64,000 nt of DNA from an uncultured Roseibium sp. (lineage in GTDB: Bacteria; Pseudomonadota; Alphaproteobacteria; Rhizobiales; Stappiaceae). This document shows, piece after piece, positions 18,939 to 27,220 of this stretch (the first letter of the stretch is position 1; every line of letters starts with the position of its first letter). A program made the position numbers and the translations under genes. Under the pieces are notes generated by a model, which had not been told where the DNA came from, made no database searches, and saw nothing but the letters and a program-made list of their open reading frames with translations. The stretch spans positions 6,218,501 to 6,282,500 of the forward strand of contig NZ_OY769915.1 of NCBI RefSeq assembly GCF_963669205.1. The letters are read 5' to 3'.

Positions 18939-20351
18939 TCAATTCGAGGTCCATTCACGGATATCGACGAAATGACCTGCAATCGCCGCTGCCGCCGCCA
19001 TGGCAGGAGAGACAAGATGAGTGCGTCCCTTGTGGCCCTGTCGTCCCTCGAAGTTGCGGTTCGAGGTCGAGGCACAACGTTCGCCCGGCTTCAGCTTGTC
19101 GGCATTCATGGCAAGACACATGGAGCATCCCGGCTCGCGCCAGTCGAACCCGGCTTCCTTGAAGATCAGGTCGAGACCTTCCTCTTCGGCCTGCTCCTTG
19201 ACCAGACCGGAGCCTGGAACCACCATCGCGTCGACATGAGACGCCACCTTGTGATTTCCGATCACCGCGGCCGCGGCGCGCAAGTCCTCGATACGGCCAT
19301 TGGTGCAGGATCCGATGAAGGCGCGGTCAATCTTGATGTCTGTGATCCTGGTGCCCGGCTCGAGCCCCATGTAGTCCAGAGCGCGTTTCTTGGATTCGCG
19401 GCGGTTCTCGTCGTCAATCTCTTCCGGATCAGGAACAACCCCTTCAACCGAAACCACATCTTCGGGAGATGAGCCCCAGGACACGATCGGAGGCAGGTTG
19501 GCGGCATCCAGTTCGACAACCTTGTCGAAATCGGCGTCCGCGTCTGAATGCAGCGTATGCCAGTAGGCCATCGCCATATCCCAGGCTTCACCCTTCGGCG
19601 CCTTGGGCCGATCCTTGACATAGGCGAATGTGGTCTCGTCCGGAGCAATCAGCCCGGCCCGCGCGCCTGCTTCGATCGACATGTTGCAGACGGTCATCCG
19701 GCCTTCCATCGACAGCGACCGAATGGCGTCGCCGGCATATTCGATGACGTAGCCCGTTCCGCCGGCGGTTCCGATCTTGCCGATGATCGCAAGAACGATG
19801 TCCTTCGCGGTCACACCGGCCGGTATCTGGCCATTGACCCTGACCAGCATGTTCTTCGCCTTCTTCTGGATCAGCGTCTGCGTGGCCAGAACATGTTCCA
19901 CTTCCGAGGTTCCGATCCCGTGTGCCAGCGAACCGAACGCGCCGTGGGTCGAGGTATGGCTGTCGCCGCAAACGATTGTCATGCCGGGCAGCGTAAAGCC
20001 CTGTTCGGGTCCGACGATATGAACAACGCCCTGGCGCATATCCAGTTCGGAGTAATATTCGACACCGAATTCGCTTGCGTTTTTGGCAAGTGTCTCGACC
20101 TGGAGAGCCGATTCCGGATCATCGATGCCGTGGCGGCGATCGCTTGTCGGCACGTTGTGGTCGACAACGGCGAGCGTTTTTTCCGGGCTGCGGACCTTGC
20201 GGCCATGCATGCGAAGGCCTTCGAAGGCCTGAGGGCTGGTCACCTCGTGGACAAGGTGCCGGTCGATATAAAGCAGTCCGGTTCCATCCGGCTGCATGTC
20301 GACAACGTGATCATCCCAGATCTTGTCATAAAGCGTGCGCGCTTTCGCCAT
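18939..20351 (-). CDS. leuC: 3-isopropylmalate dehydratase large subunit
   Basis: This 470-residue aconitase-family enzyme includes YDKIWDDHVV at the start, GDSHTSTHGAFG and the [4Fe-4S] ligand cysteines in FIGSCTNGRIEDLR and GCSMCLAMN. It isomerises 2-isopropylmalate to 3-isopropylmalate in leucine biosynthesis, together with LeuD, which is not in this window. The frame continues upstream to 20441, but ATG at 20351 with GAGGAGAG ahead matches the family N-terminus. The 410 bp upstream hold two palindromic repeat copies and a further hairpin, so the leader is unusually structured. Confidence 0.97.
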   Translation of the reverse strand: MAKARTLYDKIWDDHVVDMQPDGTGLLYIDRHLVHEVTSPQAFEGLRMHGRKVRSPEKTLAVVDHNVPTSDRRHGIDDPESALQVETLAKNASEFGVEYYSELDMRQGVVHIVGPEQGFTLPGMTIVCGDSHTSTHGAFGSLAHGIGTSEVEHVLATQTLIQKKAKNMLVRVNGQIPAGVTAKDIVLAIIGKIGTAGGTGYVIEYAGDAIRSLSMEGRMTVCNMSIEAGARAGLIAPDETTFAYVKDRPKAPKGEAWDMAMAYWHTLHSDADADFDKVVELDAANLPPIVSWGSSPEDVVSVEGVVPDPEEIDDENRRESKKRALDYMGLEPGTRITDIKIDRAFIGSCTNGRIEDLRAAAAVIGNHKVASHVDAMVVPGSGLVKEQAEEEGLDLIFKEAGFDWREPGCSMCLAMNADKLKPGERCASTSNRNFEGRQGHKGRTHLVSPAMAAAAAIAGHFVDIREWTSN

Positions 20352-20460
20352 CGATCTCTCCTCGTCTGTTTCCGGTGCGGTTCCGCCCGCGTCAGGGCGT
20401 CCGCCTTCGGTTTTCTTGTCGGGCGACACGCCCGGCTTCAAGCGTTTCGTTCAAATCTGG

Positions 20461-20536
20461 CTAGTCATCTGGATATGAAGTTCGTCTCATTGTGCAGCCT
20501 GCTCGGTGCGAGCTTCAGATACAAAAAGATGACTAG
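20461..20536. repeat. CTAG-ended palindromic intergenic element, copy 2
   Basis: This 76-bp inverted repeat starts CTAGTCATCTGGATATGAAG and ends, on the other strand, with CTAGTCATCTTTTTG. Inside it has TTCGTCTCATTGTGCAGC, the core shared with copy 4. It lies upstream of leuC, only 13 bp from copy 3. Confidence 0.8.
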
Positions 20537-20549
20537 CAAGTTTATGTTT

Positions 20550-20627
20550 CTAGTGTGGTTTTCAAATTTGAAATACGCTCCGGTGTCTGCTGAGAAAATG
20601 AGGCGCATTTCAAATTCACCACACTAG
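20550..20627. repeat. CTAG-ended palindromic intergenic element, copy 3
   Basis: This 78-bp inverted repeat starts CTAGTGTGGTTTTCAAATTT, and the opposite arm reads CTAGTGTGGTGAATTTGAAA. The core TCATTTTCTCAGC appears on the minus strand. It is the most diverged copy but keeps the CTAG ends, the TTTGAA arm motif and the size. It is tandem with copy 2 in the leuC leader region. Confidence 0.75.
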
Positions 20628-20659
20628 TGAATGACCCAGGCGCACGAAAACGTCAAGCG

Positions 20660-20699
20660 CCACCGGGTTGAGCTGAATTCAACTGAGATTGACCGGTGG
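20660..20699. repeat. Hairpin-forming inverted repeat upstream of leuC
   Basis: CCACCGG and CCGGTGG flank an inner inverted pair (GTTGA...TTCAAC). It lies between the rplS terminator and the CTAG elements. It could be leader RNA structure for leuC, but no known leader family was recognised. Confidence 0.4.
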
Positions 20700-20709
20700 C
20701 CCGGCAAAT

Positions 20710-20741
20710 GAAAAAGGCGGCCCCATGGACCGCCCTTTCGA
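20710..20741 (-). terminator. Rho-independent terminator of rplS
   Basis: On the minus strand a GC-rich stem (AAAGGGCGGTCC paired with GGGCCGCCTTT, with one bulge and a short loop) is followed by a T-run. It begins about 20 bp past the rplS stop. Confidence 0.8.
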
Positions 20742-20761
20742 AACTCGTGCGCCGCGCCGGA

Positions 20762-21232
20762 TTATTCCGCAGCGTTTTCTGCAGCCGCCTGCTCAGCCTT
20801 CTTGGCTTCGGCCTTTGCAGCCTTGACGGCAGCGGCTTCGGCACGGGCCTCCTCGTTGAGGCGTTTGGAGCGGACGTTCGTGTTCTCGGTGATACGGGCG
20901 GATTTGCCGCGGCGGTCGCGCAGGTAGTACAGCTTCGCGCGGCGAACCTTACCGCGGCGGACCACTTCAACACCTTCCAGCATCGGGGAATAGATCGGGA
21001 AGACACGCTCGACGCCTTCGCCATAGGAAATCTTGCGAACCGTGAAGCTCTCGTTGATGCCGCCGCCGGAACGGGCAATGCACACGCCTTCATAAGCCTG
21101 GGTACGGGTACGGCTACCTTCGGTGACCTTCACGTTAACGCGAACCGTGTCACCCGGCGAAAATTCCGGAAGCTTGCGTTGAGCTTCGATTTTCGCCATT
21201 TCTTCAGCATTGAGCTGCTCGATGATATTCAT
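20762..21232 (-). CDS. rplS: Large subunit ribosomal protein L19
   Basis: This 156-residue protein matches L19 over its first 115 residues: FSPGDTVRVNVKVTEGSRTR, then SYGEGVERVFPIYSP, then VRRAKLYYLRDRRGKSARI. A lysine-, alanine- and glutamate-rich extension of about 40 residues follows. Such tails are common in Hyphomicrobiales. L19 sits at the 30S-50S interface. It is usually cotranscribed with trmD. Here a plus-strand regulator gene separates them, so rplS must have its own promoter within 21233-21801. A small GGGCCT-TC-AGGCCC hairpin at 21357-21370 lies in its leader. Confidence 0.97.
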   Translation of the reverse strand: MNIIEQLNAEEMAKIEAQRKLPEFSPGDTVRVNVKVTEGSRTRTQAYEGVCIARSGGGINESFTVRKISYGEGVERVFPIYSPMLEGVEVVRRGKVRRAKLYYLRDRRGKSARITENTNVRSKRLNEEARAEAAAVKAAKAEAKKAEQAAAENAAE

Positions 21233-21801
21233 GGCGTTTTTCCCTTTTCAATTACAAAGCGGCCAGAGCGTTTCTCTTTAATCAGGAAACGGAATTCGCC
21301 GACTTTGGGCCATGTTGCATATCAGCCGGTTTGCCTTGGAGACCGGATAAAACACCGGGCCTTCAGGCCCTGACGTCGAATATCAGGAGATGCCTTCACC
21401 AGCTTCCGCGGGCGTATACAGCAAAATACGGGCAATGTCATGCGGTTTTTGCAAATGGCTTCCCCGAGACGGGTACGACCGTCTCAAGCATTTCGGAACA
21501 CCCGGTAAAGATCATTACCGCTTATCACTGTCCAAAAGTGCAATAGTACAGACGCGGACTAAATGCTCGTATTGAAAAGAAAAGCAGCGGCACGAGTGCC
21601 GCCGCTGATGCTCAGCATTGCCTAAAGTAATTTTTGTATTGTTTCTTCAATTTTTTACAACTGAAGAAACAACTTTGGTTGCAATGATCTTTGTATAGCA
21701 CATCCTTAAAAAAATGTCACGCTGGCTTTTACTAATTTAATGTTTTAGGTTTGCACGTTACGGTAAAGTAAGGCGTCCTTACCTTTAGGAAATATCAATC
21801 G
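21233..21801. other. 569-bp intergenic region between rplS and a LuxR-type gene
   Basis: No convincing coding frame is present. The region must hold the rplS promoter (leftward) and the regulator promoter (rightward). It contains a hairpin at 21357-21370 and a pair of stem-loops at 21584-21616. The right third (21600-21780) is markedly more AT-rich than its surroundings. Confidence 0.6.
21584..21616 (-). terminator. Possible terminator or small-RNA end (two stem-loops)
   Basis: Read on the minus strand, GCTGAGCATCAGC is followed by GCGGCAC-TC-GTGCCGC and then GCTTTTCTTTTC. This resembles a Rho-independent terminator, yet no minus-strand gene lies upstream of it. It could end a small RNA starting near 21700-21800, or a transcript antisense to the regulator gene. 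The T-run is imperfect. Confidence 0.4.
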
Positions 21802-22941
21802 ATGAGGGATCACTCCGGTTTACTACATAAACTCTATAGTGGTGCTTTGCTCGAAGGGGGACTTACTAGTGTACTTTCGGATATTGCAACCCTTTACCCC
21901 GATCTGCCGATCTCCTATCAGGCCCAATGCGTTTACGAGAACAAGCATTATGATTGCGCGATGTTCAATCACGGCGAGGGCGCGGAGTTCAGGCTGAGCC
22001 GTGCGGTCTCGGCCAATCCGTTCCCGCCGATCGCGTTGCAATGCGATCCCTCCGATGTGGTGTACACGGGCGATTTCATATCCACGTCGGACGTCGAAAA
22101 AACGGACTTCTATCACGAATTCATGAAAGATCACGGTGAGATCAACAGGGCTTTCGGCGTCATTTTGCATCGTCATGGCAAGGACTCCGCCTTTGTTGCG
22201 GCCAACCTGCCCAGGTCGATGAAATTCCGTGAGGAGGAACATGTCCGCCACCTGTTCGGATTTCTTCGACCGCATCTTCAGAACGCCTTCAGACTTTTGC
22301 TGGAACTGGCAAAGCGCGACACCGTGCCGGCCAATACCGACTTCTGGCTGAACCGGATCCCCACGGCGGCCCTCCTGGTTCTACCGGACGGCAAGGTCAC
22401 GCATTACAACGGACAGGCGGAAACATTCCTGCGGACCAGCCAGTTGATCTATACCGATCGCACGGTTCGCCTCGCTGCACGAACGCAGGGGTTGCAGAAT
22501 CAGCTGCACTCCGCCCTGAAAAAAGCGTCAGACACGTCACTTCCCGTTGGTCCGATACCGATGCAGGCGACAGGCAATTGCGGGCCATTCTTTTTCGTCA
22601 TGCCTGTCCGGCACAAGGATCAGATACACCCTGGCCTGTCCCCTTTCCTGACCCCGGCCATGCCGCTGCTTGTGACACTGTTCGACCCTGCAGATGCTCC
22701 CAGACGCTCGGAAAAGATACTGTCCGCCGCGTTCGGCCTGACCGAACGGGAGTGCCTTGTCATCCAGCAGCTGATTTTGGGATTTTCGCTGAAGGAGGCG
22801 GCGGACGCGTTGCAGATTTCCTACAACACCGCCAGGAATCATCTGGCCAGCGCGACGTCCAAAACCGGAGCACGCTCCCAGGCGGACATTGTCCGCCGCG
22901 GAACGCAACTACTCGCCAAGCTTGGGAACGGTCCGCTTTAG
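21802..22941 (+). CDS. LuxR-family transcriptional regulator (solo)
   Basis: This 379-residue protein has a C-terminal LuxR/GerE-type helix-turn-helix: FGLTERECLVIQQLILGFSL, then KEAADALQISYNTARNHL. The N-terminal 300 residues do not show an autoinducer-binding domain. A central segment (AALLVLPDGKVTHYNGQA) looks PAS-like. No luxI-type gene is present, so this is a solo regulator with unknown ligand. It lies on the strand opposite to the ribosomal and tRNA-processing genes and splits rplS from trmD. The AT-rich upstream sequence differs from its neighbours, which may point to acquisition. Palindromic copy 4 begins ten bases after the stop. Confidence 0.8.
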   Translation: MRDHSGLLHKLYSGALLEGGLTSVLSDIATLYPDLPISYQAQCVYENKHYDCAMFNHGEGAEFRLSRAVSANPFPPIALQCDPSDVVYTGDFISTSDVEKTDFYHEFMKDHGEINRAFGVILHRHGKDSAFVAANLPRSMKFREEEHVRHLFGFLRPHLQNAFRLLLELAKRDTVPANTDFWLNRIPTAALLVLPDGKVTHYNGQAETFLRTSQLIYTDRTVRLAARTQGLQNQLHSALKKASDTSLPVGPIPMQATGNCGPFFFVMPVRHKDQIHPGLSPFLTPAMPLLVTLFDPADAPRRSEKILSAAFGLTERECLVIQQLILGFSLKEAADALQISYNTARNHLASATSKTGARSQADIVRRGTQLLAKLGNGPL

Positions 22942-22950
22942 GGTCCACAC

Positions 22951-23021
22951 CTGGTCACCTGAATCTGAAGTTCGACTCATTTGCAGCGAGCCTCGAACGG
23001 ACTTCAGATTCAGGTGACTAG
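22951..23021. repeat. CTAG-type palindromic intergenic element, copy 4
   Basis: This is the best-preserved palindrome of the family at 71 bp. The left arm GGTCACCTGAATCTGAAGT and the reverse of the right arm CTAGTCACCTGAATCTGAAG are nearly identical. The left end reads CTGG instead of CTAG. The core TCATTTGCAGC is present. It fills the gap between two convergent genes, and its right end supplies the TAG stop codon of trmD. Confidence 0.85.
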
Positions 23022-23728
23022 TCGACGTCATCTTCATCCGCCATGTAGGCGTCCCAAAGATCCGGCCGGCGCTCCCGTGTCAGGCGCTCTGCTTCGGCCA
23101 TGCGCCAGTCGTGGATTTTCCGGTGGTTTCCCGAGGTCAGCACATCGGGTATTGCCGAACCTTCGAAATCGGCAGGACGGGTATAATGCGGATGCTCCAG
23201 CAGGCCTGTTTCGAAACTCTCCGTATCGGCGCTTTCCATGTTTCCCATGACCCCTGGAATGAGACGGATGATGGCGTCCAGCATCGTGAGTGCCGCGATT
23301 TCACCGCCCGAAAGGATGTAGTCGCCAACGGAAACTTCCTCGAGCTGCCTGCTGTCTATGACCCGCTGGTCGACACCTTCGAACCTGCCGCAGACAATGA
23401 TCGCGCCGGGCCCGGAAGCCAGTTCATGCGCACGCTCCTGGCTGAACGGACGCCCGCGCGGGCTCATCAAGAGCCGCGGCCGCGGGTCGTCTTCGGGTGC
23501 GGCACCATCGATAGCCTTCGCCAGAATGTCCGCACGCAGCACCATTCCGGCGCCGCCGCCTGCCGGCGTGTCGTCGACGCTGCGATGCTTGTCCGTCGCA
23601 AAGTCGCGGATCTGGCTGGTTTCGAGCTGCCACAGGCCTTTGGCAAGAGCCCGACCCGACAGACTGTGCCCCAGCGGGCCGGGAAACATGTCCGGATAGA
23701 GCGTCAGGATCGTGGTCTTAAAGCGCAT
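23018..23728 (-). CDS. trmD: tRNA (guanine-N1)-methyltransferase
   Basis: This 236-residue SPOUT-class methyltransferase begins LTLYPDMFPGPLGHS. It includes DDTPAGGGAGMVLRADIL, the knotted AdoMet-binding region CGRFEGVDQR, and VGDYILSGGEIAAL. It makes m1G37 in tRNAs reading CNN codons. ATG at 23728 is preferred over the TTG one codon upstream; no strong ribosome binding site is visible. The last residues are acidic (MADEDDVD). The stop codon TAG overlaps the end of a palindromic element. Confidence 0.96.
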   Translation of the reverse strand: MRFKTTILTLYPDMFPGPLGHSLSGRALAKGLWQLETSQIRDFATDKHRSVDDTPAGGGAGMVLRADILAKAIDGAAPEDDPRPRLLMSPRGRPFSQERAHELASGPGAIIVCGRFEGVDQRVIDSRQLEEVSVGDYILSGGEIAALTMLDAIIRLIPGVMGNMESADTESFETGLLEHPHYTRPADFEGSAIPDVLTSGNHRKIHDWRMAEAERLTRERRPDLWDAYMADEDDVD

Positions 23729-23851
23729 CAAGACAACATTAACCTAGAAGATCGAAAATTGCGCCCGCCCGGCGGACAAAAACGGCATGGAAAGGACTGA
23801 TTAAGCCCGAGCGCTCATGCTGGCAAGAGCGTTTCAATCAGGTCTATTGCC

Positions 23852-24373
23852 GTGTTCCAGTTTCCCGTTCTGCGTTTGAGAATACCCGCCTTTATCCAGA
23901 CCAAGGTCGATCAGCATTATCTCGACATTTCGATCAGCCGTGTCGTCCCCCTCATGGCGCTTATGACGTTCGGTATCCTGGTCGGGCTGGTTTTCGAGAC
24001 CGGTGTCGGGCACCCGTATGACAAGGTGATCCATATCGGCTTTTTCGCCCTTCTGACCCTGTCCATACACGCACTTTTCTGCTGCCGTCTCAGGATCTCG
24101 GCCGTGGTCGCGTTTGGCATGGGGATCGCCGGGGAACTTGTGCAGGGATTCCTGCCGCATCATGCGATGTCGTTGCCCGACCTGGTGGCGAACGGTATTG
24201 GCGTGGCACTCGTCGTTGCGCTCATTGCGCTGCTACGCTCCGAGGTCACGCAGGCTGTCGAAGATCCCGAGGAGGATTTGAACCTCGGCCGCATGGGATT
24301 GCAGCCAATGCCGGTCCGCTACTTGTCCGGCGAATCTGCATCCGAAGAATCCGAACTTTCATCGGAAAAGTAA
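23852..24373 (+). CDS. VanZ-like membrane protein
   Basis: This 173-residue protein starts with GTG and has four hydrophobic segments between about residues 30 and 130. The motif VIHIGFFALL and the acidic/polar residues in GIAGELVQGFLPHH follow the VanZ-family pattern. A charged, Ser/Glu-rich tail follows. The family is named after a teicoplanin-resistance accessory protein, but most members have no known role. It lies opposite to trmD and rimM, and its last 55 bases overlap the end of rimM on the other strand. Confidence 0.68.
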   Translation: MFQFPVLRLRIPAFIQTKVDQHYLDISISRVVPLMALMTFGILVGLVFETGVGHPYDKVIHIGFFALLTLSIHALFCCRLRISAVVAFGMGIAGELVQGFLPHHAMSLPDLVANGIGVALVVALIALLRSEVTQAVEDPEEDLNLGRMGLQPMPVRYLSGESASEESELSSEK

Positions 24374-24876
24374 TCCTCGGGAAGGCGGGCCGTCACCTGT
24401 CCCTGCGACAGGGACACGTCCGGAACAAAGTCCTTCGTGAAGGGAATGTAGAAAGTGCGCCCGCGCTTCGGGCGAATTTCCAGAAGATCACCGGCGCCGA
24501 AGTCCTGCACGGCGACGATTTTTCCGAGGCTGTTGCCGTCCTGGTCCACAACGCTGAGCCCGTTGAGGTCGGAATAGTAGAACTCGTCCTCTTCCGGTTC
24601 CGGCAGCTGATCTCGCCGGACAAAGAGTTCCACGCCGTTCAGATCTTCAGCCTGGTTCCGGTTGTTCACGTCCCGGAACTTGGTGACGACCACGGTTTTC
24701 TGGACGCGCGCCCTTTCGACTTCGAACGACGTCGCGCCGTCCTTGCTGGTCAGAACGCCGTAGTCGGCAAAGGAGAGCGGATCGTCACCAAACGGCTTGA
24801 CCCGCACCTCCCCGCGTATGCCATGCGCGGCACCGATCTTGGCCATCAGGACCCTCTGACCGTCATCTGAAGTCAT
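24319..24876 (-). CDS. rimM: 16S rRNA processing protein RimM
   Basis: This 185-residue protein has RimM features: KIGAAHGIRGEVRVKPFGDD at the N-terminus, the segment LNGVELFVRRDQLPEPEEDEFYYSDL and, in the PRC-barrel domain, FGAGDLLEIRPKRG with FIPFTKDFVPDV. It helps 30S maturation and binds S19. A tail of serine and aspartate follows. The gene lies 47 bp downstream of rpsP. Its 3' end overlaps the VanZ-like gene on the other strand. Confidence 0.95.
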   Translation of the reverse strand: MTSDDGQRVLMAKIGAAHGIRGEVRVKPFGDDPLSFADYGVLTSKDGATSFEVERARVQKTVVVTKFRDVNNRNQAEDLNGVELFVRRDQLPEPEEDEFYYSDLNGLSVVDQDGNSLGKIVAVQDFGAGDLLEIRPKRGRTFYIPFTKDFVPDVSLSQGQVTARLPEDYFSDESSDSSDADSPDK

Positions 24877-24923
24877 GTCAGCAAGCCCTTTCCGGATAAA
24901 TCAGCGCCACCCGGATCCCAAAG

Positions 24924-25334
24924 TTATTCGGCTGCCGCTTCTTCCGCAGCACCTTCGCTCGCAGTTTCCGAAGCTTCTGCAGCAGCTGCAGCGGCGTCTT
25001 CCTCGGCCTGACGCTTGGCTTCAAGGCGTTCCTTGGCTTTCGCGCCGAGTTCCGCCTTTTTCGGGTTGTTGCGCGGCTCGCGCTTCAGCAGGCCGGCAGC
25101 ATCGAGAAAGCGGTGCACGCGATCGGTCGGCTTCGCACCGTTGCCGAGCCAGTACTGGATGCGCTCGACGTCGAGCTTTACGCGATCTTCGGAATCCTTC
25201 GGAAGCATCGGATCATAGCTGCCGACTTTTTCAATGAAGCGGCCATCGCGCGGCGAGCGGATATCGGCAACAACGATGCGGTAGTACGGGCGTTTTTTGG
25301 AACCGCCTCGAGCAAGGCGAATTTTCGTAGCCAT
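24924..25334 (-). CDS. rpsP: Small subunit ribosomal protein S16
   Basis: The S16 core is in the first 85 residues: TKIRLARGGSKKRPYYRIVV, then RDGRFIEKVGSYDP, then RIQYWLGNGAKPTDRV. A basic then Ala/Glu-rich extension brings the length to 136, as in many Hyphomicrobiales. S16 is needed for 30S assembly. The order ffh - chorismate mutase - rpsP - rimM on one strand is a conserved arrangement in this order of bacteria. Confidence 0.97.
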   Translation of the reverse strand: MATKIRLARGGSKKRPYYRIVVADIRSPRDGRFIEKVGSYDPMLPKDSEDRVKLDVERIQYWLGNGAKPTDRVHRFLDAAGLLKREPRNNPKKAELGAKAKERLEAKRQAEEDAAAAAAEASETASEGAAEEAAAE

Positions 25335-25352
25335 TTTGGGTCTCCAGTTTCT

Positions 25353-25676
25353 TCAGTTGCCGGCTTCTGCGGCAATGGCTTCATGGTGCCGGATCACTTC
25401 GCGAACGATGAAGTTCAGGAATTTCTCGGCAAAATCAGGATCGAGATTGGCTTCTGCGGCAAGCCGCCGAAGCCGCTCGATCTGAATCTTTTCCCGCGCC
25501 GGGTCAGCCGGCGGCAGGTCGTTGGTGGCCTTCAGAACACCCACTTTCTGGGTGCACTTGAACCTTTCGGCGAGCATGTTGATCAATGCCGCGTCGATAT
25601 TGTCGATGGACGATCTGAGAGCCTTCAGTTCGTTGACCGCCTCGCTCCGGCCCAGCTGGGTTTCGGCGTTGCTCAT
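25353..25676 (-). CDS. Chorismate mutase, AroQ type
   Basis: This 107-residue stand-alone AroQ-fold mutase has the N-terminal pattern LRSSIDNIDAALINMLAERF, the catalytic lysine in VGVLKA and the RE-containing helix PAREKIQIERLRRLA. The third helix ends with REVIRHHEAIA. It converts chorismate to prephenate for phenylalanine and tyrosine synthesis. Its ATG overlaps the ffh stop by four bases, so it is translated with ffh. The rpsP gene follows after 18 bp. Confidence 0.92.
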   Translation of the reverse strand: MSNAETQLGRSEAVNELKALRSSIDNIDAALINMLAERFKCTQKVGVLKATNDLPPADPAREKIQIERLRRLAAEANLDPDFAEKFLNFIVREVIRHHEAIAAEAGN

Positions 25677-27220
25677 CGCTTCTTGCCTTTCCCCATGCCC
25701 GGCAGACCGGGAAGCTTCGGACCGCCAAGGCCCGGAAGACCCGGCATTCCAGGTGGCAGGCCCGGACCGCCCAGGCCGCCCGGCATGCCACCGGGCAATC
25801 CTTTCGGCAGATCCATTCCGCCCGGAAGCTGGCCTGACTTGGCCATTTCCTCAAGCTGCTTCGGATCGACATCCGGCATTCCGCCGCCGAGGCCACCCAT
25901 CAGCTTGCCGAGCATGCCCTTGCCCTTGCCCATCTTTTTCATCATGTCCGCCATCTGGCGGTGCATCTTCAAGAGCTTGTTGACCTCGGCAACCTGAACA
26001 CCGGAACCGGCTGCAATCCGTTTCTTGCGGCTTGCCTTCAGAACATCGGGCTTCTGCCGCTCGGACGGGGTCATCGACTGAATGATGGCGATCTGGCGCT
26101 TGAACATCTTGTCGTCGACATTCGCAGCCTCGATCTGTTTCTTCATCTTGCCGACGCCCGGCAACATGCCCATCATTCCGGACATGCCGCCCAGCTTTTC
26201 CATCTGCTTCAGCTGTTCGGCGAGATCTTCCAGGTCGAAGTGACCTTTCTGCATCTTTTTCGCCATCTTCGCGGCTTGTTCCGCATCGATGGCCTCCGCA
26301 GCTTTCTCGACAAGCGATACGATATCGCCCATCCCGAGAATCCGGTCGGCGATCCGTTTCGGATGGAAGTCCTCCAGCGCATCGGATTTTTCACCGGTAC
26401 CGATGAGTTTCACCGGCTTGCCGGTCACCGCCTGCATCGACAGCGCCGCACCACCGCGGCCATCCCCGTCCATTCTCGTCAGGACGATACCACTGATCCC
26501 CACACGTTCGTCGAAGCTCTGCGCCAGATTGACGGCGTCCTGACCGGTCAGGCTATCGGCGACAAGCAGGATCTCGTGCGGCTGCGCGGCGGCCTTGACG
26601 TCCGCCATCTCGATCATGAGAGGTTCGTCGATGTGAATGCGTCCGGCGGTATCCAGAAGGACGAGGTCATAACCGCCGAGCTTGGCCGCGGACATGGCAC
26701 GATTGGCGATCTCGACCGGGCCCTGTCCCTCGACGATCGGCAGGGTGTCTACTTCGTTCTGCTCACCGAGGACCTTGAGCTGTTCCTGCGCTGCCGGCCG
26801 GCGCGTATCGAGCGAAGCCATCAGCACCCTGAGCTTGTCGCGCTGGGTGAAGCGGCGGGCGATCTTGGCCGTGGTTGTTGTCTTACCGGACCCCTGCAGG
26901 CCGACCATCATGATCGCCACCGGCGCGGGCGCGTTCAGGTCGATCGGCTGCGCTTCCGCGCCGAGCATCTCGATGAGCTGGTCATGGACGATCTTGACGA
27001 CCATCTGACCCGGCGTGACCGACTTGACGACTTCGGCGCCGACCGCCCGGCTCCGGACCTTGTCCGTGAAGGAGCGCACGATCGGCAGGGCAACGTCAGC
27101 CTCGATCAATGCGCGGCGAATCTCGCGCATTGCTTCATTGACGTCGTTTTCCGACAGCGCACCACGGCCGGTGAGCTTGTCGAAAATTCCGCTTAGTCGA
27201 TCGGACAGGCTTTCAAACAT
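25673..27220 (-). CDS. ffh: Signal recognition particle protein Ffh
   Basis: The 515-residue SRP54-type GTPase has an N domain (FESLSDRLSGIFDKL) and a G domain with GLQGSGKTTTTAKIA, DTRRPAAQEQL, DTAGRIHIDE and RMDGDGRGGAAL. The methionine-rich M domain then ends in a Gly/Met/Pro tail. It binds signal sequences and 4.5S RNA and targets ribosomes to the membrane via FtsY. ATG at 27220 with AAGGA upstream is preferred to the adjacent TTG. The 270-bp gap upstream contains a small TTCGGGA-AATC-TCCCGAA hairpin at 27243-27260 and nothing else recognised. Confidence 0.97.
   Translation of the reverse strand: MFESLSDRLSGIFDKLTGRGALSENDVNEAMREIRRALIEADVALPIVRSFTDKVRSRAVGAEVVKSVTPGQMVVKIVHDQLIEMLGAEAQPIDLNAPAPVAIMMVGLQGSGKTTTTAKIARRFTQRDKLRVLMASLDTRRPAAQEQLKVLGEQNEVDTLPIVEGQGPVEIANRAMSAAKLGGYDLVLLDTAGRIHIDEPLMIEMADVKAAAQPHEILLVADSLTGQDAVNLAQSFDERVGISGIVLTRMDGDGRGGAALSMQAVTGKPVKLIGTGEKSDALEDFHPKRIADRILGMGDIVSLVEKAAEAIDAEQAAKMAKKMQKGHFDLEDLAEQLKQMEKLGGMSGMMGMLPGVGKMKKQIEAANVDDKMFKRQIAIIQSMTPSERQKPDVLKASRKKRIAAGSGVQVAEVNKLLKMHRQMADMMKKMGKGKGMLGKLMGGLGGGMPDVDPKQLEEMAKSGQLPGGMDLPKGLPGGMPGGLGGPGLPPGMPGLPGLGGPKLPGLPGMGKGKKR

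Noticed and set aside
21390..21575. 61-codon frame in the rplS-regulator gap
   Set aside because: Composition is not protein-like and no ribosome binding site or homology signal is visible.
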